Origin: Dehalococcoidia bacterium
GTDB taxonomy: Bacteria > Chloroflexota > Dehalococcoidia > CAUJGQ01
DNA length: 53,062 nucleotides
Assembly (NCBI GenBank): GCA_035310145.1
Contig: DATGEL010000031.1
Coordinates: 1-53,062, forward strand
Direction: 5' to 3'
Within the stretch, counting starts at the first letter, position 1. Every line of letters starts with the position of its first letter. The notes below the pieces were generated by a model. It was not told the origin of the DNA, made no database searches, and saw nothing but the letters and a program-made list of their open reading frames with translations. Shown here one piece after another: positions 22,992-31,410 of this stretch. The position numbers were made by a program, and so were the translations under genes.

Positions 22992-24212
22992 TCAGCGCCA
23001 GAGCCGCTTCGTCGCCAGCGCGGCGCCCTCGGCCAGCGTCTGCAGCTTGGCCCAGGCGAGCTGCGGGTGGATACGGCCGCCCAGGCCGCAGTCGGTGCCG
23101 GCGATCACGTTCTCGCGCCCGGCCAGCTTCGCAAACCGCTCGATCCGATCGGCCACGAGCTCGGGGTGCTCGATCACGTTGGTCGCGTGGCTGACCACGC
23201 CCGGCATCAGGATCTTGCCCGCCGGCGGTGTGATCTCCTCCCACACCTTCCACTCGTGCTCGTGGCGCACGTTGCCCGCCTCGAACGAGTAGGCGCCCAC
23301 GTCGATCGCCAGCATCACAGTGACGATGTCGCGCATGGGAATATCGGTCGTGTGCGGGCCGTGCCAGCTGCCCCAGCAAAGATGAAAGCGCAGCCGGTCC
23401 TGCGGCAGCCCTTTGAGCGCGTGGTTCAGCGCCTCCACGCGCACCATGCTGAACTTCTGGTAGTCCTCCACGCTCGGCGCCGGCGTGATCATGTCCCAGT
23501 TCTCGGCGATGCCCGGGTCGTCCAGTTGCAGGACCAGGCCGGCATCGACGATCGCCCGGTACTCCTCGCGCATGGCGTCGGCGCAGGCGTAGACAAACTC
23601 CTCTTCGCTGGCGTAGTAGGTGTTGCCGATGCGCGAGGCGCTGCCCGGCGCGATCGAGGCCATGAAACCCTCTTGCACGCCGGCCGCCGCCAGCGCGGCC
23701 TTGAAGTTGGCGATGTCGGTCTTGATCGCTTCTTGACCGGTGTAGGTCAGCGGCCCCGTGCAGACGGGCAGCATCATGCGGCGGCCGCTGCGGGCGCGGG
23801 CCGAGACGCCGGAGTCGGGGTCGGCGTAGGCCTCGGCGAAGGCCGTCCAGTCGCGCCGCCTGGCAAACGTGGTGAGGCGCACGTTGCCTGCCTTCGGCGG
23901 GTTCTGCGGCACCTCGGTCGAGTCCACCGTCAGGCTGAGGCCGCCGAGCCGCTGGAACGAGTAGCTCCACCAGGCGCCGTAGTCGATCTTCTGGCTCATC
24001 GCCTTGCCGTATTCGCCGTCGCCCGGCACGTCGATGCCGATCTGGGCCTGTCGGCGAACGACCTCCGCGGTCGCCTGCTTCACCTCGGCGGCGTAGGCCG
24101 CGGGATCGACCGCCTCGCCCTCCTGGCGCCGGCGGTTGAGCTCGACCAGCTCGTTGGGGCGCGGCAGGCTGCCGGCCTGGCTGGTGAGAATGTGCGTGTC
24201 GCTGTGCCTCAT
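22992..24212 (-). CDS. MetE-like (cobalamin-independent methionine synthase C-terminal fold) protein, second copy
   Basis: A 406-residue paralogue of the protein at 17193-18359. It begins RHSDTHILTSQAGSLPRPNE and shows the zinc region RFHLCWGSWHGPHTTDIPM and ENVIAGTDCGLGGRIHPQ, so the expected His and Cys ligands are present. Length fits the short MetE-II family that lacks the N-terminal half. ATG 24212 has AGGG upstream. It follows the RraA-like gene by 49 bases on the same strand and may be in its transcript. The presence of two such genes suggests catabolic alkyl or thiol-transfer roles, not methionine synthesis. Confidence 0.85.
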   Translation of the reverse strand: MRHSDTHILTSQAGSLPRPNELVELNRRRQEGEAVDPAAYAAEVKQATAEVVRRQAQIGIDVPGDGEYGKAMSQKIDYGAWWSYSFQRLGGLSLTVDSTEVPQNPPKAGNVRLTTFARRRDWTAFAEAYADPDSGVSARARSGRRMMLPVCTGPLTYTGQEAIKTDIANFKAALAAAGVQEGFMASIAPGSASRIGNTYYASEEEFVYACADAMREEYRAIVDAGLVLQLDDPGIAENWDMITPAPSVEDYQKFSMVRVEALNHALKGLPQDRLRFHLCWGSWHGPHTTDIPMRDIVTVMLAIDVGAYSFEAGNVRHEHEWKVWEEITPPAGKILMPGVVSHATNVIEHPELVADRIERFAKLAGRENVIAGTDCGLGGRIHPQLAWAKLQTLAEGAALATKRLWR

Positions 24213-24261
24213 CGCGCTGTCCCTGCTGCTCGTGATCTGCGCTAGCCCCCGGCCCGGCGTC

Positions 24262-25020
24262 TCAGCCCGGCTGCTGCTTGCGCCAGGCCTCGTACTCGGC
24301 CTGCCGCGACGGCTGCAGCGGGAAGACCTCTTCGACGGAGACGCCCTCCAGCACCTTCATGCGCGAGAAGGCGTCGCGCATGTCCGTCTCGAAGCCCTTC
24401 TCCGCCACGTCGGCCGCCAGCGCCTGCGGCACCACGATCACACCCGACGGGTCGCCGACGAGCACGTCGCCGGGCATCACCAGCACGCCGGCGCACTGCA
24501 CCGGCACGTTCAGGTCCATCGCCACGTGGCGCTCGGGAAAGGAGCCGGCGTTCATGCCGCGGGCGAAGACGGGCAGCTCGACCTCCTGCATCGCCGCCAG
24601 GTCGCGGATGGCGCCGTCGGTGACCAGCGCCACGCCGCCGTTGCTGATGATCGTCGCGGCGTAGATGTCGCCCAGCACGCCGGCTCCGAGGTCGCCGCGG
24701 GCATCGATCACCACCACTTCGTTCTTGCCCACGCGCTTGAACGTCTCGCGGTGCAGCGAGCCGCGCCCCTGCATCGCCTTGGCGACATCGGCGCGGGTGG
24801 GCAGCGTGCGCAGGGTGAAGGCCGTGCCGGCGAAGTTCTGGTGCGCGTTGCGCGGCATCACCTCGCGCATGTAGGTGTTGCGCACGCCGTGCTGGGCCAG
24901 CATGCCGGCGATCGTGGTGACCGCGACCTGCTTCAGCTTCGCCAGCACGGCCTCCGGCACGGCGACGGGTTCCAGCGCCATGTCGGCATGTACGGGTGCG
25001 TTTCTCGTGCTCGTGGTCAT
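24262..25020 (-). CDS. RraA-like / HMG aldolase family protein
   Basis: A 252-residue protein of the RraA/dimethylmenaquinone-methyltransferase-like fold, which includes 4-hydroxy-4-methyl-2-oxoglutarate aldolases. Diagnostic segments are TIAGMLAQHGVRNTYM, VVVIDARGDLGAGVLGDIYA and GGVALVTDGAIRDL, with the catalytic-type D-G-A-I-R-D, then VLVMPGDVLVGDPSGVIVVP. ATG 25020 has AAGGAGGG six bases upstream. It is the first gene of a likely unit with the MetE-like gene. An 11-base tandem repeat directly upstream may be regulatory. Lyase activity is plausible; a role as RNase E regulator is unlikely. Confidence 0.85.
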   Translation of the reverse strand: MTTSTRNAPVHADMALEPVAVPEAVLAKLKQVAVTTIAGMLAQHGVRNTYMREVMPRNAHQNFAGTAFTLRTLPTRADVAKAMQGRGSLHRETFKRVGKNEVVVIDARGDLGAGVLGDIYAATIISNGGVALVTDGAIRDLAAMQEVELPVFARGMNAGSFPERHVAMDLNVPVQCAGVLVMPGDVLVGDPSGVIVVPQALAADVAEKGFETDMRDAFSRMKVLEGVSVEEVFPLQPSRQAEYEAWRKQQPG

Positions 25021-25033
25021 GGTCCGCCCTCCT

Positions 25034-25064
25034 TATAGTCACGATATAGTCACGATACTCACGA
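25034..25064. repeat. Tandem 11-base repeats upstream of the RraA-like gene
   Basis: TATAGTCACGA occurs twice back to back and a third time as a nine-base degenerate unit, ending 14 bases before the start codon. On the minus strand the units read TCGTGACTATA, which would include -10-like TATA sequences. They may be activator or repressor sites. Confidence 0.5.
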
Positions 25065-25333
25065 TAGCCACGCCCGCGCTCTGCGTCGTACGCGTTTCGG
25101 ATTCCCGGATGTTCAAAGATAGCTTCCGAGGAAGGAATCAGCGGGCGTGCCTCACGATACTCGCCGGCGCCCGCCTCGGCAACCTGCCGAAGGCGGCGCA
25201 GCAGGGCAGTCCGCCGCGCGGCTGCGCCTGCAGCGAGGCAGTTGCGGGCGGCCTCGCAGCGGGCTACAACACTGACGACCGGCGCGGCCGCATCGGGAAG
25301 CCCGCGGCCGCCGGCAGACGGAGACGAACGCCC
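25065..25333. other. Divergent intergenic region
   Basis: About 270 bases between the RraA-like and nitroreductase genes. Apart from the tandem repeats at one edge I see no gene, clear promoter or hairpin. Confidence 0.35.
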
Positions 25334-25960
25334 ATGGCCGAGATCGAGCTCTTCGAGGCGATCAACAGCCTGCGCCAGATCACCCGTTACACCGCCGAGC
25401 CGGTGCCGCGGGAGGCGATCGAGCGGATCATCGAGGCGGCGACCAGGGCGCCCAGCGGCGGCAACCGTCAGCCGTGGGAGTTCATTGCGATCCTGGACCG
25501 CGGGCTGATCGAGAAGGTCGGCCGGCTCTACCGCGAGGCGTGGATGGAGGCGCTGGGTGCAACGCCTGCCCCGGATGAATCGCCCGTCTACCGGGCGGCG
25601 CGCTACCTGGCCGAGCACATGGCCGAGGTACCGGCGTTGATCCTCGTCTGCGCCGACCACACGCAGGGTTCGGCGCCGTACACGCCCGGAGAGCCGCTGG
25701 TGCGCGGGCGCTACGCCTCGTCGATCTGGCTGGCGGTGCAGAATCTCTTCCTCGCCGCGCGAGCGCTGGGGCTGGGGACGCGCCTGACGACGGCGCACCT
25801 GCGGCGCGAGGCCGAGATCAAGGCGCTGCTCGCGATTCCCGAGCACGTCGAGACGATGGCGCTCATCCCCGTGGGCTATCCGCGCGGCCGCTTCGGGCCG
25901 CCGCTGCGCCGCCCGGCGCGCGAGGTGACCTCGTACAACCGCTACGGCAACCGGGCGTGA
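25334..25960 (+). CDS. Nitroreductase family protein
   Basis: A 208-residue FMN-dependent nitroreductase-like protein. It starts MAEIELFEAINSLRQITRYT and has EPVPREAIERIIEAATRAPS followed by GGNRQPWEFIAI, the FMN-phosphate binding region. The second half has YASSIWLAVQNLFLAARALG and ends with VETMALIPVGYPRG, typical of the family. The usual N-terminal arginine motif (SIRxF) reads QITRYT here. ATG 25334 has GGAGA upstream. Reactions range from nitroaromatic to enone and halide-removing reductions, so substrate is open. It is divergent from the RraA-like gene. Confidence 0.85.
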   Translation: MAEIELFEAINSLRQITRYTAEPVPREAIERIIEAATRAPSGGNRQPWEFIAILDRGLIEKVGRLYREAWMEALGATPAPDESPVYRAARYLAEHMAEVPALILVCADHTQGSAPYTPGEPLVRGRYASSIWLAVQNLFLAARALGLGTRLTTAHLRREAEIKALLAIPEHVETMALIPVGYPRGRFGPPLRRPAREVTSYNRYGNRA

Positions 25961-26029
25961 GGGCGGCCTTCGCCGCCGCGGCCCTGCCGCTCGCAGCGGC
26001 CGGAGGATGAACCTGCGCAGGAGTTCGCA

Positions 26030-26521
26030 ATGAGCATCGAAGAGCAGGTGCAACTGCTGGCCGACCGCGCGGCGATCAGCGACGTGCTGCACCGCTACGC
26101 CACCGGCCTGGACATGCGCGACTTCGCCCTCTTGCGCTCGATCTTCACCGACGAGATCGAGATGGACTATTCGTCCATCGGCATGAAGCCGGGGCGTATG
26201 ATGGCCGACGACTGGGTGGAGAGCGCCCGCGTGCTCTTCGCCGGCTTCGACGCGACGCAGCACCTCAGCGCCAATCACGTGCACGTGATCCGCGGCGACG
26301 AGGCGACCTGCACCTCCTACATGCGCGCCGAGCATTTCGTGCTCAACTCCGAGGGCGAGAACTACTACACGATGGGCGGCTGCTACACGAACCGGCTGAT
26401 CCGCACGCCCGACGGCTGGAAGCTGTGTGGCGTCACGCTGACCGTGACCTGGAACCGCGGCAATCGGCACGTGCTGCGCCTGGCCGCCCGGCGCGGCCGC
26501 GAGCGGCTGGGGCTGGCGTAG
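26030..26521 (+). CDS. SnoaL-like (NTF2-fold) protein
   Basis: A 163-residue alpha+beta cone-fold protein. It begins MSIEEQVQLLADRAAISDVL, then RYATGLDMRDFALLRSIFTD and EIEMDYSSIG, and later SANHVHVIRGDEATCTSYMR, the SnoaL_4/LinA-like arrangement with an Asp and His placed as in dehydrochlorinase and dehydratase members. ATG 26030 has AGGAG six bases upstream. It follows the nitroreductase gene by 69 bases on the same strand and ends nine bases before the convergent LLM gene. The reaction is unknown. Confidence 0.85.
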   Translation: MSIEEQVQLLADRAAISDVLHRYATGLDMRDFALLRSIFTDEIEMDYSSIGMKPGRMMADDWVESARVLFAGFDATQHLSANHVHVIRGDEATCTSYMRAEHFVLNSEGENYYTMGGCYTNRLIRTPDGWKLCGVTLTVTWNRGNRHVLRLAARRGRERLGLA

Positions 26522-26529
26522 CGCTGCAC

Positions 26530-27405
26530 TCAGAGCGCGGCGGCCGGCTCGACCACGCTGCGCGCCAGCTCGGCCAGCGAGGCGAGGAGGTCGTCGCCCG
26601 TGCGGCCGCGCGCGGCGAGGATCAGCTGGTTCACGCCGGCGCGGCCATACGCCTCGATCGTGGCGGCATCGACGCCGCGCGTGTTCGGCGCAATGCTGAC
26701 GACGATCTCGCCGAGGCGGCGCCCGCGCTGCTCCAGCAACCCGCCGAGCACCTGCAGCCGCTCGGCCGTCTGCGCGGGATTGAGGCCGTAACCGAACCAG
26801 CCATGGCCGATCTCGGCCACGCGGCGCAGCGCGGCATCGCTCTCGCCGCCGAAGTGGATCGGCGGGTGCGGCTGTTGCACGGGCTTCGGGTACTGGCGGC
26901 TCGGCGGCAGCCGGTAGTACTCGCCCTCGTAGGACGAGACGGGGTCACACCACAGCCGCCGCATCACTTCAAGATAGGCGCGGGTGCGCTGCGCCCGCTT
27001 CGGCCAGGGCACGCCCAGCGCGGCGAACTCCTCTTGCTGCCAGCCGATGCCCACGCCGAAGTCGACGCGGCCGCCGGAGAGATAGTCGAGCGTGGCGACC
27101 TCTTTCGCCGTATAGACCGGGTTGCGCTGCGGCACGAGGCAGATGCCCGTGCCCAGGCGGATGCGCGTGGTGGCGCCGGCGATGAAGGAGAGCAGGTTGA
27201 ACGGCTCGGGCACGGCGGCATCGCTGGCGTTGCGCATGCGTCCGTTCTCGGTGTAGGGATAGTGCGCGGCGTACTCGTCGAAGAGCAGCACATGCTCCGG
27301 CGCCCAGATGGAGTGAAAGCCGAGCCGCTCGGCCGTGCGCGCGGCCTCGCTGATGAACGCGGGCGTGGCGTAAGGCCCGAGCGGCACGAAGACGCCGATC
27401 TGCAT
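26530..27405 (-). CDS. LLM class F420-dependent oxidoreductase
   Basis: A 291-residue luciferase-like TIM-barrel protein, starting MQIGVFVPLGPYATPAFISE. Features are RTAERLGFHSIWAPEHVLLF, TTRIRLGTGICLVPQRNP, and VDFGVGIGWQQEEFAALGVP, the usual F420-binding pattern of this class. Its C-terminal half has IHFGGESDAALRRVAEIGHG. ATG 27405 has GGAGG seven bases upstream. It is convergent with the SnoaL-like gene and lies 52 bases downstream of the EthD gene. Cofactor F420 is inferred from the subfamily; the substrate is unknown. Confidence 0.85.
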   Translation of the reverse strand: MQIGVFVPLGPYATPAFISEAARTAERLGFHSIWAPEHVLLFDEYAAHYPYTENGRMRNASDAAVPEPFNLLSFIAGATTRIRLGTGICLVPQRNPVYTAKEVATLDYLSGGRVDFGVGIGWQQEEFAALGVPWPKRAQRTRAYLEVMRRLWCDPVSSYEGEYYRLPPSRQYPKPVQQPHPPIHFGGESDAALRRVAEIGHGWFGYGLNPAQTAERLQVLGGLLEQRGRRLGEIVVSIAPNTRGVDAATIEAYGRAGVNQLILAARGRTGDDLLASLAELARSVVEPAAAL

Positions 27406-27457
27406 GGCGAAGCCTCCGACTCTGCAGGAGCTGATTGGAGAGAGTGAGACGGCCGGC

Positions 27458-27784
27458 TCACGCGATCATCACGTTCTCCTGCACGATCACGCTGAAGCGG
27501 GTACTGAGGTCGAACAGGTTCTTTTCGTCCTCCAGCACCACCTGGAACTGCGGCGAGCGGCCGGAGGCGCGCATCGCCTCCTCGGATGCGAACCAGACCT
27601 CGGCGAAGCCGTCATAGGGCAGCTCGCGGCCGCCGCCCGAGAGGTCGGGCGCAAGGTTGATCACGTAGCGCTTGATCCCCGGCACCTGCGTCGCCATCGC
27701 GGCGTGCGGGCCGAGCCAGTAGCGGCCGAACTCCTCGCGCGACATGCCGGGCCGGCGCTTGGCGCCGAAGATCATCTTGTACAT
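27458..27784 (-). CDS. EthD-domain protein
   Basis: A 108-residue dimeric ferredoxin-like-fold protein starting MYKMIFGAKRRPGMSREEFG, with RYWLGPHAAMATQVPGIKRY and PYDGFAEVWFASEEAMRAS, the EthD/muconolactone-isomerase-like signature. ATG 27784 has GGAGG nine bases upstream; an earlier in-frame start adds 13 residues without support. It precedes the LLM oxidoreductase gene on the same strand by 52 bases, a common pairing in degradation clusters, but function is unproven. Confidence 0.85.
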   Translation of the reverse strand: MYKMIFGAKRRPGMSREEFGRYWLGPHAAMATQVPGIKRYVINLAPDLSGGGRELPYDGFAEVWFASEEAMRASGRSPQFQVVLEDEKNLFDLSTRFSVIVQENVMIA

Positions 27785-27859
27785 CGCTGCTGTCCTCCGC
27801 GATCGATCCGCCGCATTGTACATGGAGCGGTTCGCCCTGCGGGTGAGTGACGAACGGCG

Positions 27860-29221
27860 TCAGCCTGAGAGGGCGCCGGCGAAGGCGGTGATCGCCGCGG
27901 CAACGTCGGGCGAGAACGGCAGCGCCACGGCGAGCGAGGGCCGCCCGCCGGGCGGCGCCTCGCGCAGCTCATGGTCCACGTCCGGGAACTCGTCGTCCAG
28001 CACGCCGGCGTTGCCCGCCGCCTGGAAGCCGGCGAGCAGATGCTGGATGTCGCCGTCGTCCACGTTCAGATCGAGGGCGCCGTGCAGCAGCAGCACCGGC
28101 AGGGCCGGCGGCAGCGCCGCCGCGATCAGCGCCGGATCGTAGCCGTCCTCGGTCTGGAGGAAGGGGCCGGCGCCCGGCGGAAACAGCGAGGCGCGCAGTT
28201 GCGCCTCGTCGGCGAAGGCGTCCGGCGGCACGGTGCCGTCCTGGCGGATGCTGGCGATGGTGCGGTCCAGGTCGGCGATCAGGGCGTCGTGCCTCGCCTG
28301 GGAGATCGCGCCGGAGGCCAGCGCCGCATCCGCCTGCGCGACGATCTGCCGCCGCAGCACGTCCAGGATGCGCCGGCCAAGCGGCGCCGCCAGCAGCAGG
28401 GCGGCCGGCGGCGTCTGCGCCTGCCGCTGCTGCGCGACGAGCAGGGCGAAGAGCGCCCCTTCGCTGTGGCCGGCGGGCAGCAGGCGCGAAGCGTCGATCT
28501 CGGGCCGCGCCGCGAGCGTGTCCCAGGCCGCCAGCGCCTCCGCCACGAAGCCGTCGAAGCCGAAGTCCGTGGGCGCGTGCCCGGCGGTGCCGGTCTTGCC
28601 CGCGCCGAACTTGTCGTAGCGCAGCGAAGCGACGCCGGCGCCGGCGAGCGCCCTGGCGATGCCGGCGAGTGTGTTGACCTGTACGGAGAGCAGCGGGCTG
28701 TTGCCGTTGCGGTCGGTGGGGCCGCTGCCGGCGATCAGCAGCGCCGCCGGCGCGTTGGTCACGCCGGCCGGCAGCAGCAGCGTGCCGTACAGCGTGTCGC
28801 CGTTGCTCTGGAACTGCACTTCCTGCTCGTCCGGCGCCAGCGCGTAGTCGAGCTGCAGGAGCCGCAGGCTGGCGATGCGCCCCTGATCGTCGAGCGCGAC
28901 GCGCACCCGCACCGTGCCGCCGGCGAACTGCACGAGAAAGCTGCCGTCGTCCTGCGCCTGCACGGCCCGAAATGCGCCGAACAGCCCGTGCAGCCCGCCG
29001 AACTGCTGCTGGATCTGCGCCGGGCTTGCCGATTGCAGCACCGCGGGGCTGAACCAGCTCGGGTCGATCGGCGCGGCGCCGAACAGCCGCTCCAGCGCCT
29101 GCTGCGGCGTGAGCGCCTGCGCCTCAGCGGCTGTCACCGCCTGCATGCCTCCCAGCGCCGCGGCCGCCGCCAGCGTCGCCGCCGTTGCCAGAAGCCGCCG
29201 CCGTGAAACGCCCGCCGCCAT
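27860..29221 (-). CDS. Tat-exported alpha/beta hydrolase
   Basis: A 453-residue secreted hydrolase. The N-terminus VSRRRLLATAATLAAAAALG fits a twin-arginine signal. Residues ~35-140 form a DUF3887-like NTF2 domain (ALERLFGAAPIDPSWFSP). The rest is an alpha/beta hydrolase: ALLIAGSGPTDRNGNSPLLS with the oxyanion loop, then LLPAGHSEGALFALLVAQ with the nucleophile Ser in GHSEG, LLLHGALDLNVDDGDIQ with Asp, and a final DVDHELREAP with His. ATG 29221 has GAGG seven bases upstream. It lies 76 bases upstream of the EthD gene on the same strand. Esterase or peptidase activity is likely. Confidence 0.85.
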   Translation of the reverse strand: MAAGVSRRRLLATAATLAAAAALGGMQAVTAAEAQALTPQQALERLFGAAPIDPSWFSPAVLQSASPAQIQQQFGGLHGLFGAFRAVQAQDDGSFLVQFAGGTVRVRVALDDQGRIASLRLLQLDYALAPDEQEVQFQSNGDTLYGTLLLPAGVTNAPAALLIAGSGPTDRNGNSPLLSVQVNTLAGIARALAGAGVASLRYDKFGAGKTGTAGHAPTDFGFDGFVAEALAAWDTLAARPEIDASRLLPAGHSEGALFALLVAQQRQAQTPPAALLLAAPLGRRILDVLRRQIVAQADAALASGAISQARHDALIADLDRTIASIRQDGTVPPDAFADEAQLRASLFPPGAGPFLQTEDGYDPALIAAALPPALPVLLLHGALDLNVDDGDIQHLLAGFQAAGNAGVLDDEFPDVDHELREAPPGGRPSLAVALPFSPDVAAAITAFAGALSG

Positions 29222-29344
29222 CGTCCATCCTCGCCAGCGTCTCCTGCCACGATAGTACCGCGGCAGCGGCGGAGAAGCGCACACATGCGCACGGGGCGCC
29301 CGTGCGGACGCCCCGTGCTTTGCCGGCAGACGGCGGGGCGGCGC

Positions 29345-31105
29345 TCAGGTTCCGCGCCACGCCTTCATCAAATGCGTGTAGGGGAACCAGGCCGTGGGCC
29401 GGTAGTTCTGGACGTCGGGCGCCCAGAAGTAGGTGCGCGTGTCCGTGCTCCAGAAGATCTGGTACTGCTGCGCGGCCATGATGTCCTCGATCTGCGCCAG
29501 CGTCTTCTTGCGCTCGTTCAGGTCGAACTGGCCGCGCTGCTTATCGATCAGCGCGTTGAGCTGCTGGTCGTTGATGTAGCTCAGGTTGATGCGGGCGCGC
29601 CCGCCGCTGCCCCAGTAGTAGGCGTCGGTCACGAAGTCCAGCCAGTACGGGATCGCGCGGGGGCTGTGGCCCACGCCCTCGAAGTTGCCCTGGTACGTCG
29701 TGCTGATGTACTGCGAGTAGGGCTGCTGGATGTCCTGCACCGAGACGCCGAGGTCCTTTTTCCACTGCGCCTGTGTCAGCGACGAAGTATCGACGTACGC
29801 CTGCGTGTACACCGAGGCGTCGGCGTGGCTCCACTGGAAGGAGAGGTTGGAGACGCCGGCCGCGGTCATGAGTTGCTTCGCCGCCTGCGGGTCGTGATTC
29901 CAGTATTTGGCCGAGTCGCCCAGCTCCTTCACCGGCCGGGTGATACCGCTGAGGGCGACGTACATCGCCTGGTCCTCGACGCCCTCGCCCTTGGTGATCG
30001 CGTCGCGGATCGCCTTGCGGTCGATCGCCATCGAGAGCGCCTGCCGCACGCGCACGTCGCTGAAGGGAGCCTTATCCGTGCGCAGGTAGACGTAGCCCGC
30101 GGGGCCGTTGGTGAAGTCGTGCTTCGCGTCGGGCCGCTGCTTCAGCAGCTGGTCGCGATCGTCCGGCAGGAACAGCCAGGTCGCGTCCACCGACTTCGAG
30201 GAGAAGTCGGCCACGCGCTTGGCGGTGTCGGTGGTGATGAAGCACTTGACGTCGTCCAGGTACGGATAGGGCTTGTCGTAGTAGTCGGGGTTCTTCTTGT
30301 AGCTGAGGCTGACGCCGGTCTGGTACTCGCTGTGGATGAAGGGACCGCTGCCCACCATCTTGGTCGCGGCGGCGTCGGTCTCGGCGTGCTCCTTGGGCGA
30401 GATGTAGCTGGCGAGATTACCGCCGGCGATCGCCACGAAGTCGGCGTAGGGGAACTTGAGCTTGAAGGTGATCGTCTGCTTGTCCGGCGTTTGCATCGAG
30501 TCCAGGAACAGCCAGAGCGACTTGTGCACGGACTTATCGAAGTTCTTGTAACGGTCGATCGCGTACTGCACGTCCTCGGAGGTGAGATCGCGGCCGTTGG
30601 TTGGCGCCACGTTTTGCCACTTGATCCCCGGCTTCAGCTTCACCGTGATCGTGGTCGGATCGGTGACTTCGGGCAGCGCCTGCGCCAGGTCCGGCTCCAT
30701 CGAAGGGTCGGCGGGTTCGACGTCGGGCGTGCCGGCGCGGAAACGGAACAGCTTGCTGTAGGTCATGCTGTTCATGCCGGAGCAGAGGTAGCTGGTTTGC
30801 GTGTACGGATCCAGCGATGGCGGCGGACTGGGGATATGGAAGGAGAGCGAGCCGCCCGGCTTCGGCTGCTTCGCGCTTGCCGCGGTTGCGCTCTGGGCGC
30901 CCGTCGCCGCCGCGGCGCTGGCGGCCGGCTGGGATGCGGCGGCGGCCGCCTTCGTCGCCGCGCTGTTGGTGGTTGCTTTGCTGGAGCTGTTGTTCCCTCC
31001 TCCGCAGGCGACGAGGAACGCCGTCCCGCCGCCGAAGACGAGCACACGCCGGCGCGAGACGCGCCGTGCCGCAGCGTGCCTGGACCAGTAGTTGCGCTCC
31101 TCCAT
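29345..31105 (-). CDS. ABC-transporter extracellular solute-binding lipoprotein, family 5
   Basis: A 586-residue lipoprotein. VSRRRVLVFGGGTAFLVACG combines a twin-arginine motif with a lipobox Cys, followed by a low-complexity Ser/Ala/Thr/Lys linker to about residue 80. The rest is the peptide/nickel-type SBP_bac_5 fold: GGSLSFHIPSPPPSLDPYTQ, then LKPGIKWQNVAPTNGRDLTS, DVRVRQALSMAIDRKAIRDA and a C-terminal FYWSTDT-like region. ATG 31105 has GGGAGG nine bases upstream. No permease or ATPase gene is adjacent, so it is an orphan binding protein here. A second protein with the same N-terminal design begins at 52832. Ligand unknown; peptides or metal chelates are typical. Confidence 0.9.
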   Translation of the reverse strand: MEERNYWSRHAAARRVSRRRVLVFGGGTAFLVACGGGNNSSSKATTNSAATKAAAAASQPAASAAAATGAQSATAASAKQPKPGGSLSFHIPSPPPSLDPYTQTSYLCSGMNSMTYSKLFRFRAGTPDVEPADPSMEPDLAQALPEVTDPTTITVKLKPGIKWQNVAPTNGRDLTSEDVQYAIDRYKNFDKSVHKSLWLFLDSMQTPDKQTITFKLKFPYADFVAIAGGNLASYISPKEHAETDAAATKMVGSGPFIHSEYQTGVSLSYKKNPDYYDKPYPYLDDVKCFITTDTAKRVADFSSKSVDATWLFLPDDRDQLLKQRPDAKHDFTNGPAGYVYLRTDKAPFSDVRVRQALSMAIDRKAIRDAITKGEGVEDQAMYVALSGITRPVKELGDSAKYWNHDPQAAKQLMTAAGVSNLSFQWSHADASVYTQAYVDTSSLTQAQWKKDLGVSVQDIQQPYSQYISTTYQGNFEGVGHSPRAIPYWLDFVTDAYYWGSGGRARINLSYINDQQLNALIDKQRGQFDLNERKKTLAQIEDIMAAQQYQIFWSTDTRTYFWAPDVQNYRPTAWFPYTHLMKAWRGT

Positions 31106-31212
31106 CAGGTAATGCCTCCCTCTCCATGCCTGGCCGACGCCGCGCGGGCCGCACTTGCCGTGAGCGCGCCGGCCAGGAATGCCGGTCCACCTGCTGAGCA
31201 GGATTGCCCGCG

Positions 31213-31240
31213 ACTGTAGCACCGACGGACAAAAAGTCAA
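31213..31240 (-). promoter_or_regulatory. Promoter of the solute-binding protein gene
   Basis: On the minus strand TTGACT (31235-31240) is followed after 16 bases by TACAGT (31213-31218), pointing to ATG 31105. An AT-rich run of T residues follows the -35 box. This is the only promoter-like pair in the 305-base divergent gap. Confidence 0.5.
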
Positions 31241-31410
31241 CGCCTGCTGATTCGTATCCACAGGATTGCCGCGATGGTTGCGATCTGAAACGCGCTCGCA
31301 CCGGGTAAAGCGTCGCGGAATCGGCGCGGCGGGAGCAGGCACGGCCCTCGCGGGACCGGCTATGCTGACCGGGCCGGTCATTCGGCGATCTTGCGACGGA
31401 GCAGGCAGCC

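Noticed and set aside
24242-26470. 742-codon open frame on the minus strand
   Set aside because: It overlaps the RraA-like, nitroreductase and SnoaL-like genes in other frames and has no domain of its own.
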